DNA from: Heloderma charlesbogerti
Lineage: Eukaryota; Chordata; Lepidosauria; Squamata; Helodermatidae
Direction of reading: 5' to 3'
NCBI GenBank assembly: GCA_026122225.1
Contig: JANEZZ010001901.1
Span: 62,001 to 126,000 of the forward strand
Length of the DNA: 64,000 nucleotides
The notes under the pieces: generated by a model
Databases searched by the model: none
What the model saw: only the letters and a program-made list of their open reading frames with translations
What the model was told of the DNA's origin: nothing
Program-made: the position numbers and the translations under genes
Shown here: positions 45,751 to 56,839 of the stretch, in pieces
Layout: each line of letters starts with the position of its first letter
Position numbering within the stretch: position 1 is the stretch's first letter

Positions 45751-46720
45751 TCCGAGTTGTCGTGTCATGATGACACCACCGTCGTTGGCTGATGCTGTCA
45801 CATCATCTGTTTCACATGAGGCCAAAAACTAATTTCTGACAAAGATCCCTGCCTACACCCCAATCAAACCAAAGCCCTCGGGTTGAAGCTGATTTCACTC
45901 CATTGACATAAAAAGGTGAATGGGAAAGACGTCATTTTTAATTATGGGTTTTTTGAACAAAGAAACCACCCCAAAAGCCATTTCTTTTGCTGCTTTTTGA
46001 CCTTCTCACAAGGGTTCAGCACTGCTGACCATAGAACCCTGTTTCACTTTATGCTTACTGTAAAGTGGTCACAACGAACAAGAGAATCCCATGCAAACCC
46101 TCTGGGTTTTCTGTGCTTGGTTGTAATTTCAACATTCAGACAGCCCTGGATAAAAGCAACCAATTGATTGGAAGCGATCAGAAGCTCTGGATAAATGCAA
46201 CCAAGTGATCAAATCAAGCTTAGTCAGAGTTTGGGATCACCAGGGTTTTGTAACCCTGGGTCATATGAATAAGGAGGAAGGAATTTTTAAGCATGTGAAG
46301 ATAACCACTGCCACCCCAATCAGGGATTTTGGGGAAGGGCCTCCAGGGAAAGTATGGCTTTTAATGTCCAACTGTGTTCCAGTTTGTGTTTAGGTTTGCA
46401 ATGTGCAAATCTGGCATGCTGAATGTGAACTGAATTTTTTTTCCACCAGTCCCTAGTCTGATGCCGCAGAGCTCTTATTTATTGAAAAGACTGGAAAAGG
46501 GAAAACACACTTTTTACCACCAGGTGGCACTCTAAGATTTCCCAATAGTGATAACTCGCATAATGTTCACTAAAGATATGTTAATAAAGACCCTTCCATG
46601 AACTGGTCAATGAATGAGTATTAGAACTTTCCCCCCACCCGCAAGTGCTGTTACCTGGTCTAGCAAGCATTTGTGACTGTTATACAGTGAGGAAGCCACC
46701 AAGATTTCTCTTCTCCACAC

Positions 46721-47265
46721 TAGGGGTGTACGAACCCCACCTACCTGGCTCTGCTGGGGGTCCGCGGGGGGGAGGCGATCTGATCCTCCCCCCCCCAGAA
46801 TCCTCCCCAGCTGGCTCCGCTCCACGACGAGTCCGCGGAACTGCCGGCTCGGGCCGGCCACTGCTCGTCTTCCGGCTGCGGCCGGCCTTTGGACACAAAT
46901 GGCGTCCGGTGTAGCGGATGCCATTTGCGTCCCTTTGCCTTACTGTGATAGGCTACGTAAATCTTTACGTAGCCTATCACGGTAAAGAGCAGGGATGCAA
47001 ATGGCGTAAAGATTCACATAGCCTATCACGGTACGGCAAAGGGACGCAAATAGCATCCACTACGCTGGATGCCATTTGCGTCCGAAGACCGCTGCAGATG
47101 GACCCGGCCAGACCCGGACCCGGTAGTGCCAGGTAGAATCCGGCCAAGTTGGACTTTGTGGGTTGGTGGGTTGGGGTGTTCCGTTCCGCCACAGGCTCGG
47201 TGGGGGGGCTGATTCTAAGAATCTGCCCTCCCCAGAGTCCGTGGCGGAATTCTCCGCCATCCCTA
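46721..47265 (+). mobile_element. hAT-like foldback (family E), perfect 8-bp target duplication
   Basis: TAGGGGTGT...CATCCCTA bracketed by CTCCACAC at 46713-46720 and 47266-47273. The core is highly palindromic, with AGGCTACGTAAA mirrored by TTTACGTAGCCT and GCCATTTGCGTCC repeated several times in both orientations. Overlapping ORFs are side effects. Confidence 0.9.
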
Positions 47266-48038
47266 CTCCACACCCTTGTATTTTTGATGCGTTTGAAAGC
47301 TCTGAACAATGACACAAAACAGAAATGAAAAGGAGCCAGATTCTTTGGGTCATTATGCCAAAACCGTGTCTGTTTATGTTTGCCGAGCTCTGTATCTTGC
47401 GCAAGATATAGATGTGAGCCACGGTTAGTTTTACCTTGAGGCTGAAATAACTAAATATTCAACATTTGCCCAAATGCCCCATTTTGCCAATCATATTTTG
47501 AATGAGAAATTCCAACTTTGAAGTTCAAATTTTGCATTCTGAATGTGAAATTTGACTCCAACATTCAAAGTCTGACTGACATTTTGTGATCGTTTTGATC
47601 GTTGTAGACAACTAGCTAAGTAGTTAATAGTTAAATGCTGTCAAAAAGCTAAATACTATTGCATGCCAGCAATGGGGCATGACAAATATTAAATTCCATT
47701 GCATGCCTGCTATCAAATAATATCAAATAGTTTTCAGTTATGATGGCAGTGGGATGCATTCCCTGAACAATATGAATCAAAACAAGATATTTGAATGTGA
47801 TTTCCCATAAGAAGGCTGGTTCAACCATAAGACAGGTGAGGCTGCTGCCTCAGATGGTGTATTTGGCCCTGGTTGTAAGTTTTTCCTCATATCCTGTTTA
47901 CTACAGTAATTCTCTTCCCTTCCTTTCCTCTCCTCTTTTAGTCAATCATCCATAGTGTCATTGATAGTGAGGACTTGACGGATCAGGATACAGACAAAAA
48001 AGATCACCCAAGGGACAAAAATAGAACAGTGCACTCAC

Positions 48039-48120
48039 AGTTGTTGACCTTCCTTGAAGTGTGCGCTGAAATGAGCTTTGTGGAAGGAGCCGCTGTGTTT
48101 CTCCTTGTGAGTTGTGCCTC
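48039..48120 (-). CDS. Upstream coding exon, 82 nt (EPLIN/XIRP2-like chain)
   Basis: An acceptor (ATTTTGTCACCTACAG) and a strong donor (AACAACT|GTGAGT) bracket 82 nt that are open in phase 0. They encode EAQLTRRNTAAPSTKLISAH and then TSRKVNN, leaving one base. That phase-1 exit is exactly what the 24132 exon needs, and the join gives ...NN-Y-EWTPG. The TSRKVNNY wording resembles the SGRKISENSY stretch that precedes the KDR block in LIMA1. On its own the exon would be weak; the phase fit and signals make it likely. Confidence 0.62.
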
Positions 48121-48494
48121 CTGTAGGTGACAAAATGACAATATATGGGGTGTAAGCTTAAGCTGGTGAAGTGGTGAAGTGGGTGAGCTGTGAGCCAAGA
48201 ATTCACTGGTTCATGTTTCACCTAAGGCACAAACCCACGTGGGTGACCCAAGGTGTTTTGCTGCCTGAGGCAAAGAACAAGATGGCGCCTCAAGATGGTG
48301 CCTCCTCCTTCCCCCTCAGTTCTATGTACTGAAGCTGACTAGACTGGCTGTGCAACTGCTAAGCCTGCTGGAGTGCGTGGCCTGGCCTGGCTGCCACTTT
48401 CTACCTCTTTGCCTGGTTTGCGGCCTTTTCCCAACAGCGTTGTCTATGATGCTTTGTTGTGAGGATAAAATGGAGAGGAAGAGGACCATGTAAG

Positions 48495-49009
48495 TGTCAG
48501 GGTTGGACTGGAGCCCAGAGAGCCCCAGAGCAGTTCTGATTCTGAGGAAGAGATAGAAACTGCCAGAGAGGAACCTGTGTGCTGTTCAGAGGAGCAGCCA
48601 GCGGGAGAGCCCCTCCAGAGACACATTCCAGAGAGTGATAGTGACCCTGGCAGGGAGAGGGAGGCGCAACAGCAGTTTCTGGACAATAAGCGCCGGCGCA
48701 GCGTCAAGTGGGAGATGGCGGGTGCTGAGAGGAGGCACTCAGCCCTCTTGGCACAACGGCAACAGCGGTGCCCCGATGCTCCACGGGAAAAAGGCGGACT
48801 CTCTCCTCCTAGCCCATAAGTACAGAGGTTTCCCGCCTTCCCCTCCAAATGGAGATCAACTGATTCCTAAGGCTAGAACCCCTGAGTCGGCAGCTCTCTT
48901 AAGTCTCACTTGTAGGATCAAACAATTAGCATCTGTAAGCATCATTAGGTTGAATGGGAATAAAGCCTTGGAAAAGAGCCCTGTTGTCTGTGTGTTGATT
49001 CTGGCTACA
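48495..49009 (+). mobile_element. Probable solo LTR
   Basis: The segment starts TGTCAGGGTTGG and ends TTCTGGCTACA, giving TG...CA termini. AATAAA lies near 48,959-48,964, about 45 bp before the end, as expected for an R-U5 junction. Flanking TAAG and TGAG agree at three of four positions. No internal retroelement sequence follows on either side, so it is read as a solo LTR of a Ty3-like or retroviral element. An 80-codon ORF inside (48577-48819) is LTR sequence. Confidence 0.5.
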
Positions 49010-49683
49010 TGAGAATTTCAGAAGGCAGCAGGGGCGACCTCCTGACCGTAAGCTGCCTTGGGTTCCTTGCAAGAGGAAAGAAGGTGGGATATAAATGTTG
49101 TAGTCCCCCTCCTACTACTACTAGTGGTGCTGATGCTGATGCTGATGATGAAAGCATTGTTGCAGCCAGGGCATTGACTCAGGATAATGGGGTGAGGCTG
49201 AGGAGAAATGCAGGGGGCTGCTACTCCAGCATCTGCCAACTTTGGCTACCTCACTATGCCTCATGGTGGGGCCAGTAGATTACAAGGTGCTATAAGCTCT
49301 GGTATAATACCCTCCCCGCATCTGCATGGGGATAATAATTATAGCACTCTTGGGAGGATTTAGGCCAGAATCCTGCACCCACTTACCTGATAGGATTGCA
49401 CCTGCTAATGTGTCTGAAGCATTCTGGAGCCTTTCAATTTCGATTAAAATGTGGCATATTTCTTACCACTAGTCCTTGGGACATTGATTTTCACAGAGTT
49501 GCATCTTTTTCCAGACAATCTTTTCAAAATGCAAACTCGTTCGTTTGTTACCCAGGATCCCAATAACTCTTTTCCTTCAGGGTCAGACTGGTCAAGACAA
49601 TGGAGATACGTCAATGCATCTCTAGTCTCCTTTCATTTTCGTAAATAAGGGCAGTGGTGGGAGGGTGATCAAGACCTCAGGTT

Positions 49684-49724
<41 letters not shown>

Positions 49725-49728
49725 CAGA
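49684..49728. repeat. (GT)n(GA)n compound microsatellite
   Basis: About 11 GT units then about 10 GA units with one interruption. Confidence 0.9.
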
Positions 49729-49985
49729 GAGAGTGTTAATATCACCCCCCATGCAGTGCCATTTTCTTGAAGAAAATCACCCCTCCCAAAGCTGCTACTT
49801 GCCCTGTTAGGAAAAACATACAAGTGCCCCGATCCTAACATCTCCATTGTCTCTCTCATCTATATTTTGGTCCTCAGATAGTAATCTCATAGGGGCTGGG
49901 ACCTGCCTTCTTTGCTTATGCTAGTCTGTAAAGAGGCAGTGAGGGTAGTGGTTAGAGACTCCTTCCCCAACCTGGCACCCTCCAG

Positions 49986-50533
49986 CAGTGGAGGCTGGTG
50001 GCTCCGATGTCAATAGGGAGGTGAATCCGCTCCAGGTTTCAGACAGAACCAGTCAGAACTCTGAAGGAGCTATCGAAGGTGCTCTATACCATGGATAGCT
50101 CCTTTAGAGTTCTGACTGGTTCTTAGGGATGGACGGACTCACCCGAGTCCGCGGTCGGCAGGTGCTTGAGGAGCCACCGCCGCCACCTACCCGCATGGGC
50201 CCCTGGGAGGCCCAGCGAGAGGTCCGTGAGCGCCCCACAGCTGCTCGTCCTCCATGCGTGCTGCCATTTTAACGCCGGATGGGGGCTCTAGTGTTTCATA
50301 TATCTAATGCTGTGCACAACGGTGGCTGTGAAGGGCCATTTCTGCAACATTAGAGGCCTCGCATGGAGGACTGGTGGCTCCTGGGCGTGAGTGGGTGGGT
50401 TTGGGGGGGGAGTGGGGGGGAGTCCGATGGACTCCCAGACACTGTCAGGTGCCCACGACATCCCTACTGGTTCTGACTGAAACCCGGAGCGGATTCACCA
50501 CCCCACTGACATTGGAGGCACCAGCCTACACGG
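49986..50533. mobile_element. Foldback element family D, interrupted by a family E insertion
   Basis: CAGTGGAGGCTGGTGGCTCCGATGTCAATAGGGAGGTGAATCCGCTCC on the left mirrors GGAGCGGATTCACCACCCCACTGACATTGGAGGCACCAGCC on the right. The arms also share AGAACTCT(G/A)AAGGAGCTATC. A separate 343-bp element with its own 8-bp duplication splits the right arm. Confidence 0.85.
50124..50466 (+). mobile_element. hAT-like foldback (family E), perfect 8-bp target duplication
   Basis: TAGGGATGG...GACATCCCTA bracketed by CTGGTTCT at 50116-50123 and 50467-50474. Removing it restores the arm of the family D palindrome, so it is a younger insertion into that element. Confidence 0.92.
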
Positions 50534-50864
50534 GGCCATTGGTTGTTTAACCCTCGCATAACCCCCTCTTGCTACAACTACAACTCCTATCATTTCCAGC
50601 CAGCATTTCAGCAACACTACAGCAGGGGCCACTCCAAAGGCCGGGCGTGGGGACACACACATTTCCTGTTTTGGGTTCACGGATAAGTGGCCATCCTAGG
50701 ATTCAGAGATGCAGAACATCCATTTTTCTTTTCAATTTGGCACTCTTCCCTCCCTCCCTCCTGCCTTCCACTCTGCCAATGTCTCTTAACTGCTTTCCTC
50801 CAGGCCTTGTGTCTTTAAAAAGTCTATTTCTTCCCTGTTATCTGCTGTCAAGATAAAACCTGTA

Positions 50865-51190
50865 GGAAGCACTCCAGACGGCTCTCTCCTTTTCAGTTGT
50901 TCACACTTGGGAGAGAGAGAGAGAGAGAGATGTGCACACAAAAAGATGCAGCTCAATTGCTTAAATGTTGTAGAGGAAACAGAGCAAATTCAGCTCATTG
51001 TCATTTCTAGGGCATCAGGAGAGGAATCTGACTAACAACAGCCATCGGGAATCTTTGCAGCTCCCCTGCTTGTGGGAAAGAACGATTTGGGTCACCACCA
51101 GGGTCGAGGTGAGCCATGGTAGAACTTCCTTGCACACAAGAACTTAAATACATAGCAGATCGTCTATATCTGTAAACCTAGAAGCCAGCC
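50865..51190. other. Apparently unique intronic segment
   Basis: No recognised repeat except a short (GA)n run near 50,912. No exon with matching phase was found. Confidence 0.35.
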
Positions 51191-51224
51191 AATTATCTAC
51201 TCCCTGTTCCAGCAGGACTGCTAG

Positions 51225-51645
51225 TTGAGAATTAATTTGGTTTCATTTTAATGCAAATGTACTTCATTTTGCACATTCGAACCAGTACACAAGCTGAAAC
51301 TCAGTTACTCTTCAAAATTCACATTTCTCCGAATTTTGCAGAGGAGTCCGCCAATTTTTTTTTTTTAAATGGGTACAAAAAATATGTATATTGGGGAGAA
51401 ACTTAACAGATGCACACAAAAATGCATCTGTTTGTGAGAATAATGTTAGAAATGAATTACATTAGGAAGATTTCTTGCAAATGATTGTATTAGGAGAAAT
51501 GTAGGCAAAAATGCTGATGAATTTTCATGTGAATGTTAAAAAAAAAAAAAAACACTCTCAAAGTTCTGGATGAACCGGAAGTAAAATGGGAAAAATCATG
51601 AGGATCAGAGAGAAACCAACAATGATAAATTTGACCGTTCCTATT
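51225..51645 (-). mobile_element. hAT-like family A copy
   Basis: CGAACCAGTACACAAGCTGAAACTCAGTTACTCTTC, GGGGAGAAACTTAAC and CTCTCAAAGTTCTGGATGAACC occur in the reverse family order. Confidence 0.6.
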
Positions 51646-52364
51646 TCAAACCAGGATCCAGGCATCACATACTAGAATCCTCTGGACCCAGAGAGTCATG
51701 AGGTCCAGGAGAGTCCATCCTAAGCCACTGCTTGCTGTAGAGCTCCAGACCTTCTGTATTAGATGTCCCGCTCTGTGCTTCCAGCCCATACCTGTTCCTG
51801 ATTCCTGCTGGGTTCGTCCTGGTTCTGCACCTCTCTCCTAGTTTGTATGGCCTTGTACTTCATTGGACCCTTCACATGGGTGACACCAGAGAAGGAGAAA
51901 GTGGGACACACACATCCCCTTGACAAAGTTTGCCCCAATGCTCCCCCCGCATGGTTACTTGAATTGAAGGTATTTTCACATGCAAATGACTGAATCCTCA
52001 ACTAAGAATGAAACAAGACTGCATTCCTTATCAGCATGCTCACTTGAAAGCTGACTCCCTCAAAGTGAATAGGACTTCCTTGAGGAATAGAAATGTTTAG
52101 GAGGGGGCGTGAAATATACCATTGTTTCTGCTTCTCCCTTTCCCAGAAATCTAACATGTGAAGCAAAACTGCCCACCTGGAATGCACTTTGCCACGTTCT
52201 GTGCCTCGCGCCCCCCCCCCCGTGCTGCCACAGATGCTCCAGCCACAAGAACCGCTCCAAAGATGCTTGCTGCCCATCTTGGTGATGGACTCTCTTCTAT
52301 CCATCTCTGCTGTTACTGGCCACCAGGACTGTAGGAACCTGCCCTACAGCAGGTTAGATCATGC

Positions 52365-52478
52365 TTCCCCAACGTGGCGCCCTCCAGATGTGTTGGACTA
52401 AAACTCCCATCATCCCCAATGGGAATGATGGGAATTGTAGTCCAACACATCTGGGGGGCGCCAGGTTGGGGAAGGATG
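52365..52478. repeat. Palindromic repeat family C (near-perfect), nested in a SINE-like repeat
   Basis: CTTCCCCAACGTGGCGCCCTCCAGATGTGTTGGACTAAAACTCCCATCA mirrored by TGATGGGAATTGTAGTCCAACACATCTGGGGGGCGCCAGGTTGGGGAAG. It separates CCCTACAGCAGG from GTCTACTGGTGC of the surrounding repeat. Confidence 0.85.
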
Positions 52479-52479
52479 G

Positions 52480-52645
52480 TTTAGTCTACTGGTGCATCTT
52501 GCCCATTCTTGTTAATTCTGACCGGCTGTGTGGCTTTTCAGGGTCTTTGGCAGAAAGAAGGCTCAGCAACCTGATTCTCTTTTGAGATGCCAGGGATCGA
52601 ACCGGGAATCTTCTGCATGCAAAGCTGAGCTCTACCCATGAACTC
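52480..52645 (-). repeat. tRNA-derived SINE-like repeat
   Basis: On the minus strand GTAGAGCTCAGCTTTGCATGCAGAAGATTCCCGGTTCGATCCC resembles a tRNA body with a box B (GGTTCGATCC). A same-sense relative on the plus strand is at 55,470-55,610. Confidence 0.55.
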
Positions 52646-52674
52646 TTGTAGGGGTGTGGGCAGAAAGTAGATCT

Positions 52675-52782
52675 TCAGTTGTTTTGGACTTCCAGCATTC
52701 CTGATCATTGGCCATGCTGGCTGGGGGCTTCTGGGAGGTGAAGTCTAAAACATCTGGAGATCTACTTCCTGCCCACCCCTGA
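52675..52782. repeat. Palindromic repeat family C (diverged)
   Basis: GAAAGTAGATCTTCAGTTGTTTTGGAC mirrored by GTCTAAAACATCTGGAGATCTACTTCC around CATGCTGGCTGGGGG. Confidence 0.7.
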
Positions 52783-52829
52783 GCTATTGTCCCTCTCCAG
52801 TGGGCTTTGGAACATGAAACATCACCCAC

Positions 52830-53231
52830 CTTCCTGCCATTCTTGTGCAAATGGGTGATGCTGCTCCCTTGTTCTCTTCTCCTGTTACCGCTGAATGGAG
52901 AAACGGGGTGGTCTGTTGGAGGCTTGAACTTAGAGTTTGGGTGATGGAGGGCTTCCATGTTGCTGGCCTTGATTTGGCTCTTCCCATGAAGATCAGAGGT
53001 AGATGTTTTGGGAAGGAATTCCACAAAGCTTGGTGAGGACCTGGCTCTTCCAGAGTCAAAGCTGGCCTGCAAAAAACACTTGTCGCTCATTGACGGTGGA
53101 CTTGTTCGGCAGAGGACAAGATTCTCCATAGATTTGTGCTGGGAAATTCTGCTATTGTTGCTTTGAAAAATGACCCATTCAGGGCCTGACCCATCTGCTT
53201 CCGTCTTCGGTAAAAACCTTTTCTCCTGGAT
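52830..53231 (-). CDS. Upstream coding exon, 134 codons
   Basis: An acceptor (GTCCTTTTTCCAATGCATTTTCAG) and a donor (GGCAGGAAG|GTGGGT) bracket 402 nt, symmetric in phase 0. The exon starts IQEKRFLPKTEADGSGPEWV, has KSMENLVLCR in the middle and ends THLHKNGRK. No stop interrupts it and the encoded protein is Ser/Lys-rich, like the disordered N-terminal parts of EPLIN and XIRP2. I see no domain. Its phases fit the 56840 exon before it and the 48039 exon after it. An alternative donor four bases later (GTGG|GTGATG) would exit in phase 1 and could skip the 48039 exon. Confidence 0.62.
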
Positions 53232-53604
53232 CTGAAAATGCATTGGAAAAAGGACAGGATTCCTTGCTCCACTACCAAAAAGAAATGGAAAGCCAAGCCT
53301 GTTATTTTAACACATGCCCGTCCTGCAATGTTTAACCTTGCCTCACTTTGAACTTCACTCTCCAGTTAGATGGTCCTTTACACTTGAATGACTCCCCAGT
53401 GCCTGGTGGTTATTCATGATCTGGGCATGTATGAAAATGCCACCCCTTGGTTAGTTTCCAAATTTTGGAGCAAGGGTATTAACATTTTCTGACACTAAAC
53501 CCCCTTGTTCAGGTCCTAGTGCCCCAAGTTCCCAAAAAGCTGAGCTTTAAATTCTGCAAAGAAAGGGTAGCTGCAAGAGAGGGGAACTCAGAACTGGTAG
53601 AGGT

Positions 53605-53985
53605 GACCAGTGCCAGCTCCAGGGTTTAGAGGACCCTTAGGCAAGGCCCCTCAGCGGGCCCCTCAGTCTGCTTTCTCACAGCCATTGCCACCAGCTGCCT
53701 TTGCTCATCCTCCTCCTCTGTCTCATCATTGCTCTCGTCCGCTTGCTTGACAGGCAGAGAGCCAGGGAGCAAGCAGGCCCTGGCACCTCCTGCTCCCCTC
53801 CTCACCACCGCCGTTGTCTGGGCCAGAGCGAGAGGCAGGGGAACCAACAAGCAGGTTGCCACGGTGAAGGAGGAGGAGCAACTCCAGGGCTGCAGGGGGC
53901 TCTTGTCAGCGGCCCCCTGCTGGGGTGTGGGCCCTTGGCAGGTGCCTGACCATGCCTACCCTGGCAGTGGTGAACCAGGAAAAAG
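53605..53985 (+). repeat. Repeat family G
   Basis: CCAGCTCCAGGGTTTAGAGGACCC...GGCCCCTCAGTCTGC, CTTGACAGGCAGAGAGCCAGGGAGCAAGCAGG and GGGCCCTTGGCAGGTGCCTGACCATGCC, in the same order as 32,595-32,960. Confidence 0.8.
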
Positions 53986-54294
53986 ATCGTCGGGTCATGG
54001 TGGATATAGCTCAATCAAAATGTCAACTCAGTGTGTGTATGTGTAGGGGGGGGGGGTGAAAAAGAAGAAAGGGAAGTTCTGTGCTAGGGATTATTAAGAA
54101 AAGTGCTGAAAATAAAACAGTCAATACGATAAAGCCTTATAAGGCAGGGCTATTTGAAATACCTTGTAGGGTTCCAGGTTGCTCTTAGGGATAGGTCAGA
54201 ATTTTGTTTCAGTTCGGCTTTGCTAGAATTTACCACAATTTGCAAAGTTTTGCATATTAGGGACCAAAAGAACTGGAGATGAAAAATATTTGAA

Positions 54295-54802
54295 TAGGGA
54301 TGGATGGACTCACCCAAGTCCGTCTTGCATGCCATTTGCCAGACCCCTGCCATCCACTTGCCCCTGCTTGTTGCATGCAATGAGCTGCTGGGTGGTATGT
54401 GGGTGCTTGGAGACCGGTGCGTGGCCACCCGATCCCCCAGCGAGCTGCCATTTTGTGTAGAAATGGCAGGTTGTTCTTTTATGTAAAGGGCCTTTTACAC
54501 AAATGGCAGCCATAAAGTGGCCATTTACTCAAGATTACAGGCGCAAATGGTCCATTTAAGCCTGTAATCTTTTGTAAATGGCTGCTTTATGGATGCCGTT
54601 TGCGTAAAAGGCCCTTTATGTAAAAAGAATGACCCACCATTTTTACACAAAATGGTGGCTCAGAGGATGAGCAGGGACTGCCACTCTTGCCCGATTTGGC
54701 ATGCACCTAGTTCGGCAAGCAGTCCACGGACTGGAGTCTGGGATGCTGAGCAGGGAGGAGTCCGCTGGACTCCCCCCCCTCCGAACTCCCACAACATCCC
54801 TA
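54295..54802 (+). mobile_element. hAT-like foldback (family E), 8-bp target duplication
   Basis: TAGGGATGG...ACATCCCTA flanked by TATTTGAA (54287-54294) and CATTTGAA (54803-54810), one mismatch. The core is a large hairpin with GTAAAGGGCCTTTTAC and AAGATTACAGGCGCAAATGG mirrored further on. Confidence 0.88.
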
Positions 54803-54914
54803 CATTTGAATGTGAGAGAAACTGAGATGGACAGATTCATCCGTTCAAGCCCAGGACTTGAGGAGTGCTTTGTTCTTAAAAGTCTGGGTTTGTATCCTCA
54901 TATATTCAGCCATG

Positions 54915-55043
54915 TAAGGGTGCAATCCTATGCATGTTTAGAAAAAGGCCTACAACTCCCAGCATGCCCCAGGCAGCCATGCTGGCTGGCGCATGCTGGA
55001 ATTGGTAGGCCTTTTTCTGTCTAAACTTGCCTAGGATTGCACC
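54915..55043. repeat. Repeat family B, long palindrome
   Basis: GGTGCAATCCTATGCATGTTTAGAAAAAGGCCTACAACTCCCAGCATGC is mirrored by GCATGCTGGAATTGGTAGGCCTTTTTCTGTCTAAACTTGCCTAGGATTGCACC. Confidence 0.85.
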
Positions 55044-55469
55044 TGTAGTGCTGAATTAGGGTTGCCACCTCTTTTTTTCTGAGAGGCTCCTGACCTCTAC
55101 CAGCTGCATGGCAAGCAGGTGCAACATGGCCCTCTCCATGCTGGGAATAGCTGTACCTATTGAATTCAGCTGTTGCAGATGAGTGAGAATTTCATTTCAG
55201 TTTGTTTTAGATAAGAATTTTCACAAAGTTCTTCATATTCAGGAGCGAAAGAACGTGAGATTTTAAAAATTCGAAAGGAGGAAGCAAAAATGACAGATCT
55301 GCCCATCCCCAATTGCCCTGTCTCAAAAAGGAGACCATAAAGCTAGAAAAGGTGTAGAAATGGGCAGCCAAAATGGCTGGGAATTTTAAGGTGAGAAAAA
55401 GGACAAAAATGGGGGGGACAGGATAGAACTTTATACAATGATGCAAGGTGGGGAGAGGATGGAAATGGA

Positions 55470-55612
55470 GAGAGAACATTGACATGGTTCTGTGCCAAAG
55501 CACCTGTTTTTGCATGCCAAAGGCCCTGATTCAATCCGTGGCATCTCCAGGTAGGCTTGGGAAGAAGACTCCTGCCTGAAAACCTGGAGAACTGCTGCCT
55601 GTTAGAGTAGGC
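55470..55612 (+). repeat. tRNA-derived SINE-like repeat
   Basis: TTTGCATGCCAAAGGCCCTGATTCAATCCGTGGCATCTCC holds a box-B-like GATTCAATCC. AAGACTCCTGCCTGAAAACCTGGAGAACTGC follows, a body shared by squamate SINEs. Confidence 0.55.
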
Positions 55613-55614
55613 TA

Positions 55615-55752
55615 CCCTTCCCCAACCTGGTACTCGCCAGTTGTTTTGGACCAACTCCCACCAGCCCCAGCCAGCACAACTAATGGTCAGGAATTTTGGG
55701 AGTTGTAGTCCAAAACATCTGGTGGGCACCAGGTTGGAGAAGGCTGGTATAG
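55615..55752. repeat. Palindromic repeat family C (near-perfect)
   Basis: CCTTCCCCAACCTGGTACTCGCCAGTTGTTTTGGACC mirrored by GTCCAAAACATCTGGTGGGCACCAGGTTGGAGAAGG. Confidence 0.8.
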
Positions 55753-55755
55753 ATG

Positions 55756-56042
55756 CAGTGGAGGCTGGTGGCTCTAAGGTCAGTGGGGTGGTGAATCTGC
55801 TCCGAGTTGCAGTCAGAACTCTAAGGCAGCTATCCAGAGTGCTCAGCGCGCACACACACAGAGGGGGAGACACACACACACATACCAGGGTTTGTTTTAG
55901 CTGGGGTTGTGGACTAAGGGGTTAAGTCAAAGATTTCACATAAGAGGTGGACTGAACCTTGGAGAGCTCCTTTAGAGTTCTGACTGAAACCCGGAGTGGA
56001 TTCACTGCCCCACTGGCATTGGAGGCCCACCAGCCTCCACTG
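55756..56042. mobile_element. Foldback element family D with 8-bp target duplication
   Basis: CAGTGGAGGCTGGTGGC...CCAGCCTCCACTG ends, flanked by TATAGATG (55748-55755) and CATAGATG (56043-56050). The arms read GTGAATCTGCTCC and GGAGTGGATTCAC. The interior carries a CA-rich stretch. The 8-bp duplication and CAGTG ends indicate a hAT-type origin. Confidence 0.85.
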
Positions 56043-56839
56043 CATAGATGATACTGAGGTAGACAGACGCCACCTCTCCCCCGCCCCCGAAGATAATTTG
56101 TGATAGGTTAAGTAGGAAAGAAGGTTATTCACACACAACACAATCTGTGATACGGAGTATCACGGGATGTGGGGATGGCCCTTCACTTTGATGGCTTTAA
56201 AAAAAGGATGAGAAAGAATCGTGGAGGAGAGGGGAGGTCTATTAACAACTATTAGCTGTGACACCTAAACAGAACCTCCAACTTCAGAAGCCATCTACCT
56301 TTGCCAGCCAGCTGCAGATGGGCAAGCAGGAGGGGAAGTCTAATGGCTTCATGCTTTACTTGCAAGCTTCCCAGAAGTACCTGGCTGGCTGCTGGGGGAA
56401 ACCAGATGCTCAGTTCGATAGACTTGTGGTGCGATCCAGCAGGACTCCTCTTACGTAATTTAGAAAAATATGGCTAAGTGATGGGAAGTGACAGAAGGCC
56501 AGAGGGGTACAGAATCTCCATCCCCTGAAGCTTTTACTGCGTAAAAGTAAAAGCTTTTACTGCGTATGCCTTAAAAAAAAAAATCTCCATAATCATAAGG
56601 ACTAGAAGCTTGGCATTTCTTTCTTCTTATTTTAAAAAAAGAGAAAGCTGAGAATTCTCTGGATTCTGTGTTGGTTGTCGGATTCTGACCAATGGCCCTT
56701 TCCTTATACAGTGCGCCCCCAGCAAATTAGCCAGCTGAACTGGCACATGTAAGCTGGTTCATTTCTGCCTCATTTATAAAGACAGAGAGAGGCCAGTATC
56801 CTTTACTGTCTTATTTAAACCTCTTTGCCTACTGCTCAC

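Larger units (their letters stand above)
54183..55315 (-). repeat. Repeat family F copy, doubly interrupted
   Basis: The pieces 54183-54294, 54811-54912 and 55044-55315 together follow the reverse order of the copy at 43,900-44,370. They are separated by a family E element (with its duplication) and a family B palindrome. The final piece ends ACAGATCTGCCCATCCCC. Confidence 0.6.

Noticed and set aside
46607..47422. Overlapping ORFs on both strands at 46.6-47.4 kb
   Set aside because: They lie in a family E foldback element with a perfect 8-bp duplication.
48577..48819. 80-codon charged ORF on the plus strand
   Set aside because: It lies inside the proposed LTR and shows no splice context.
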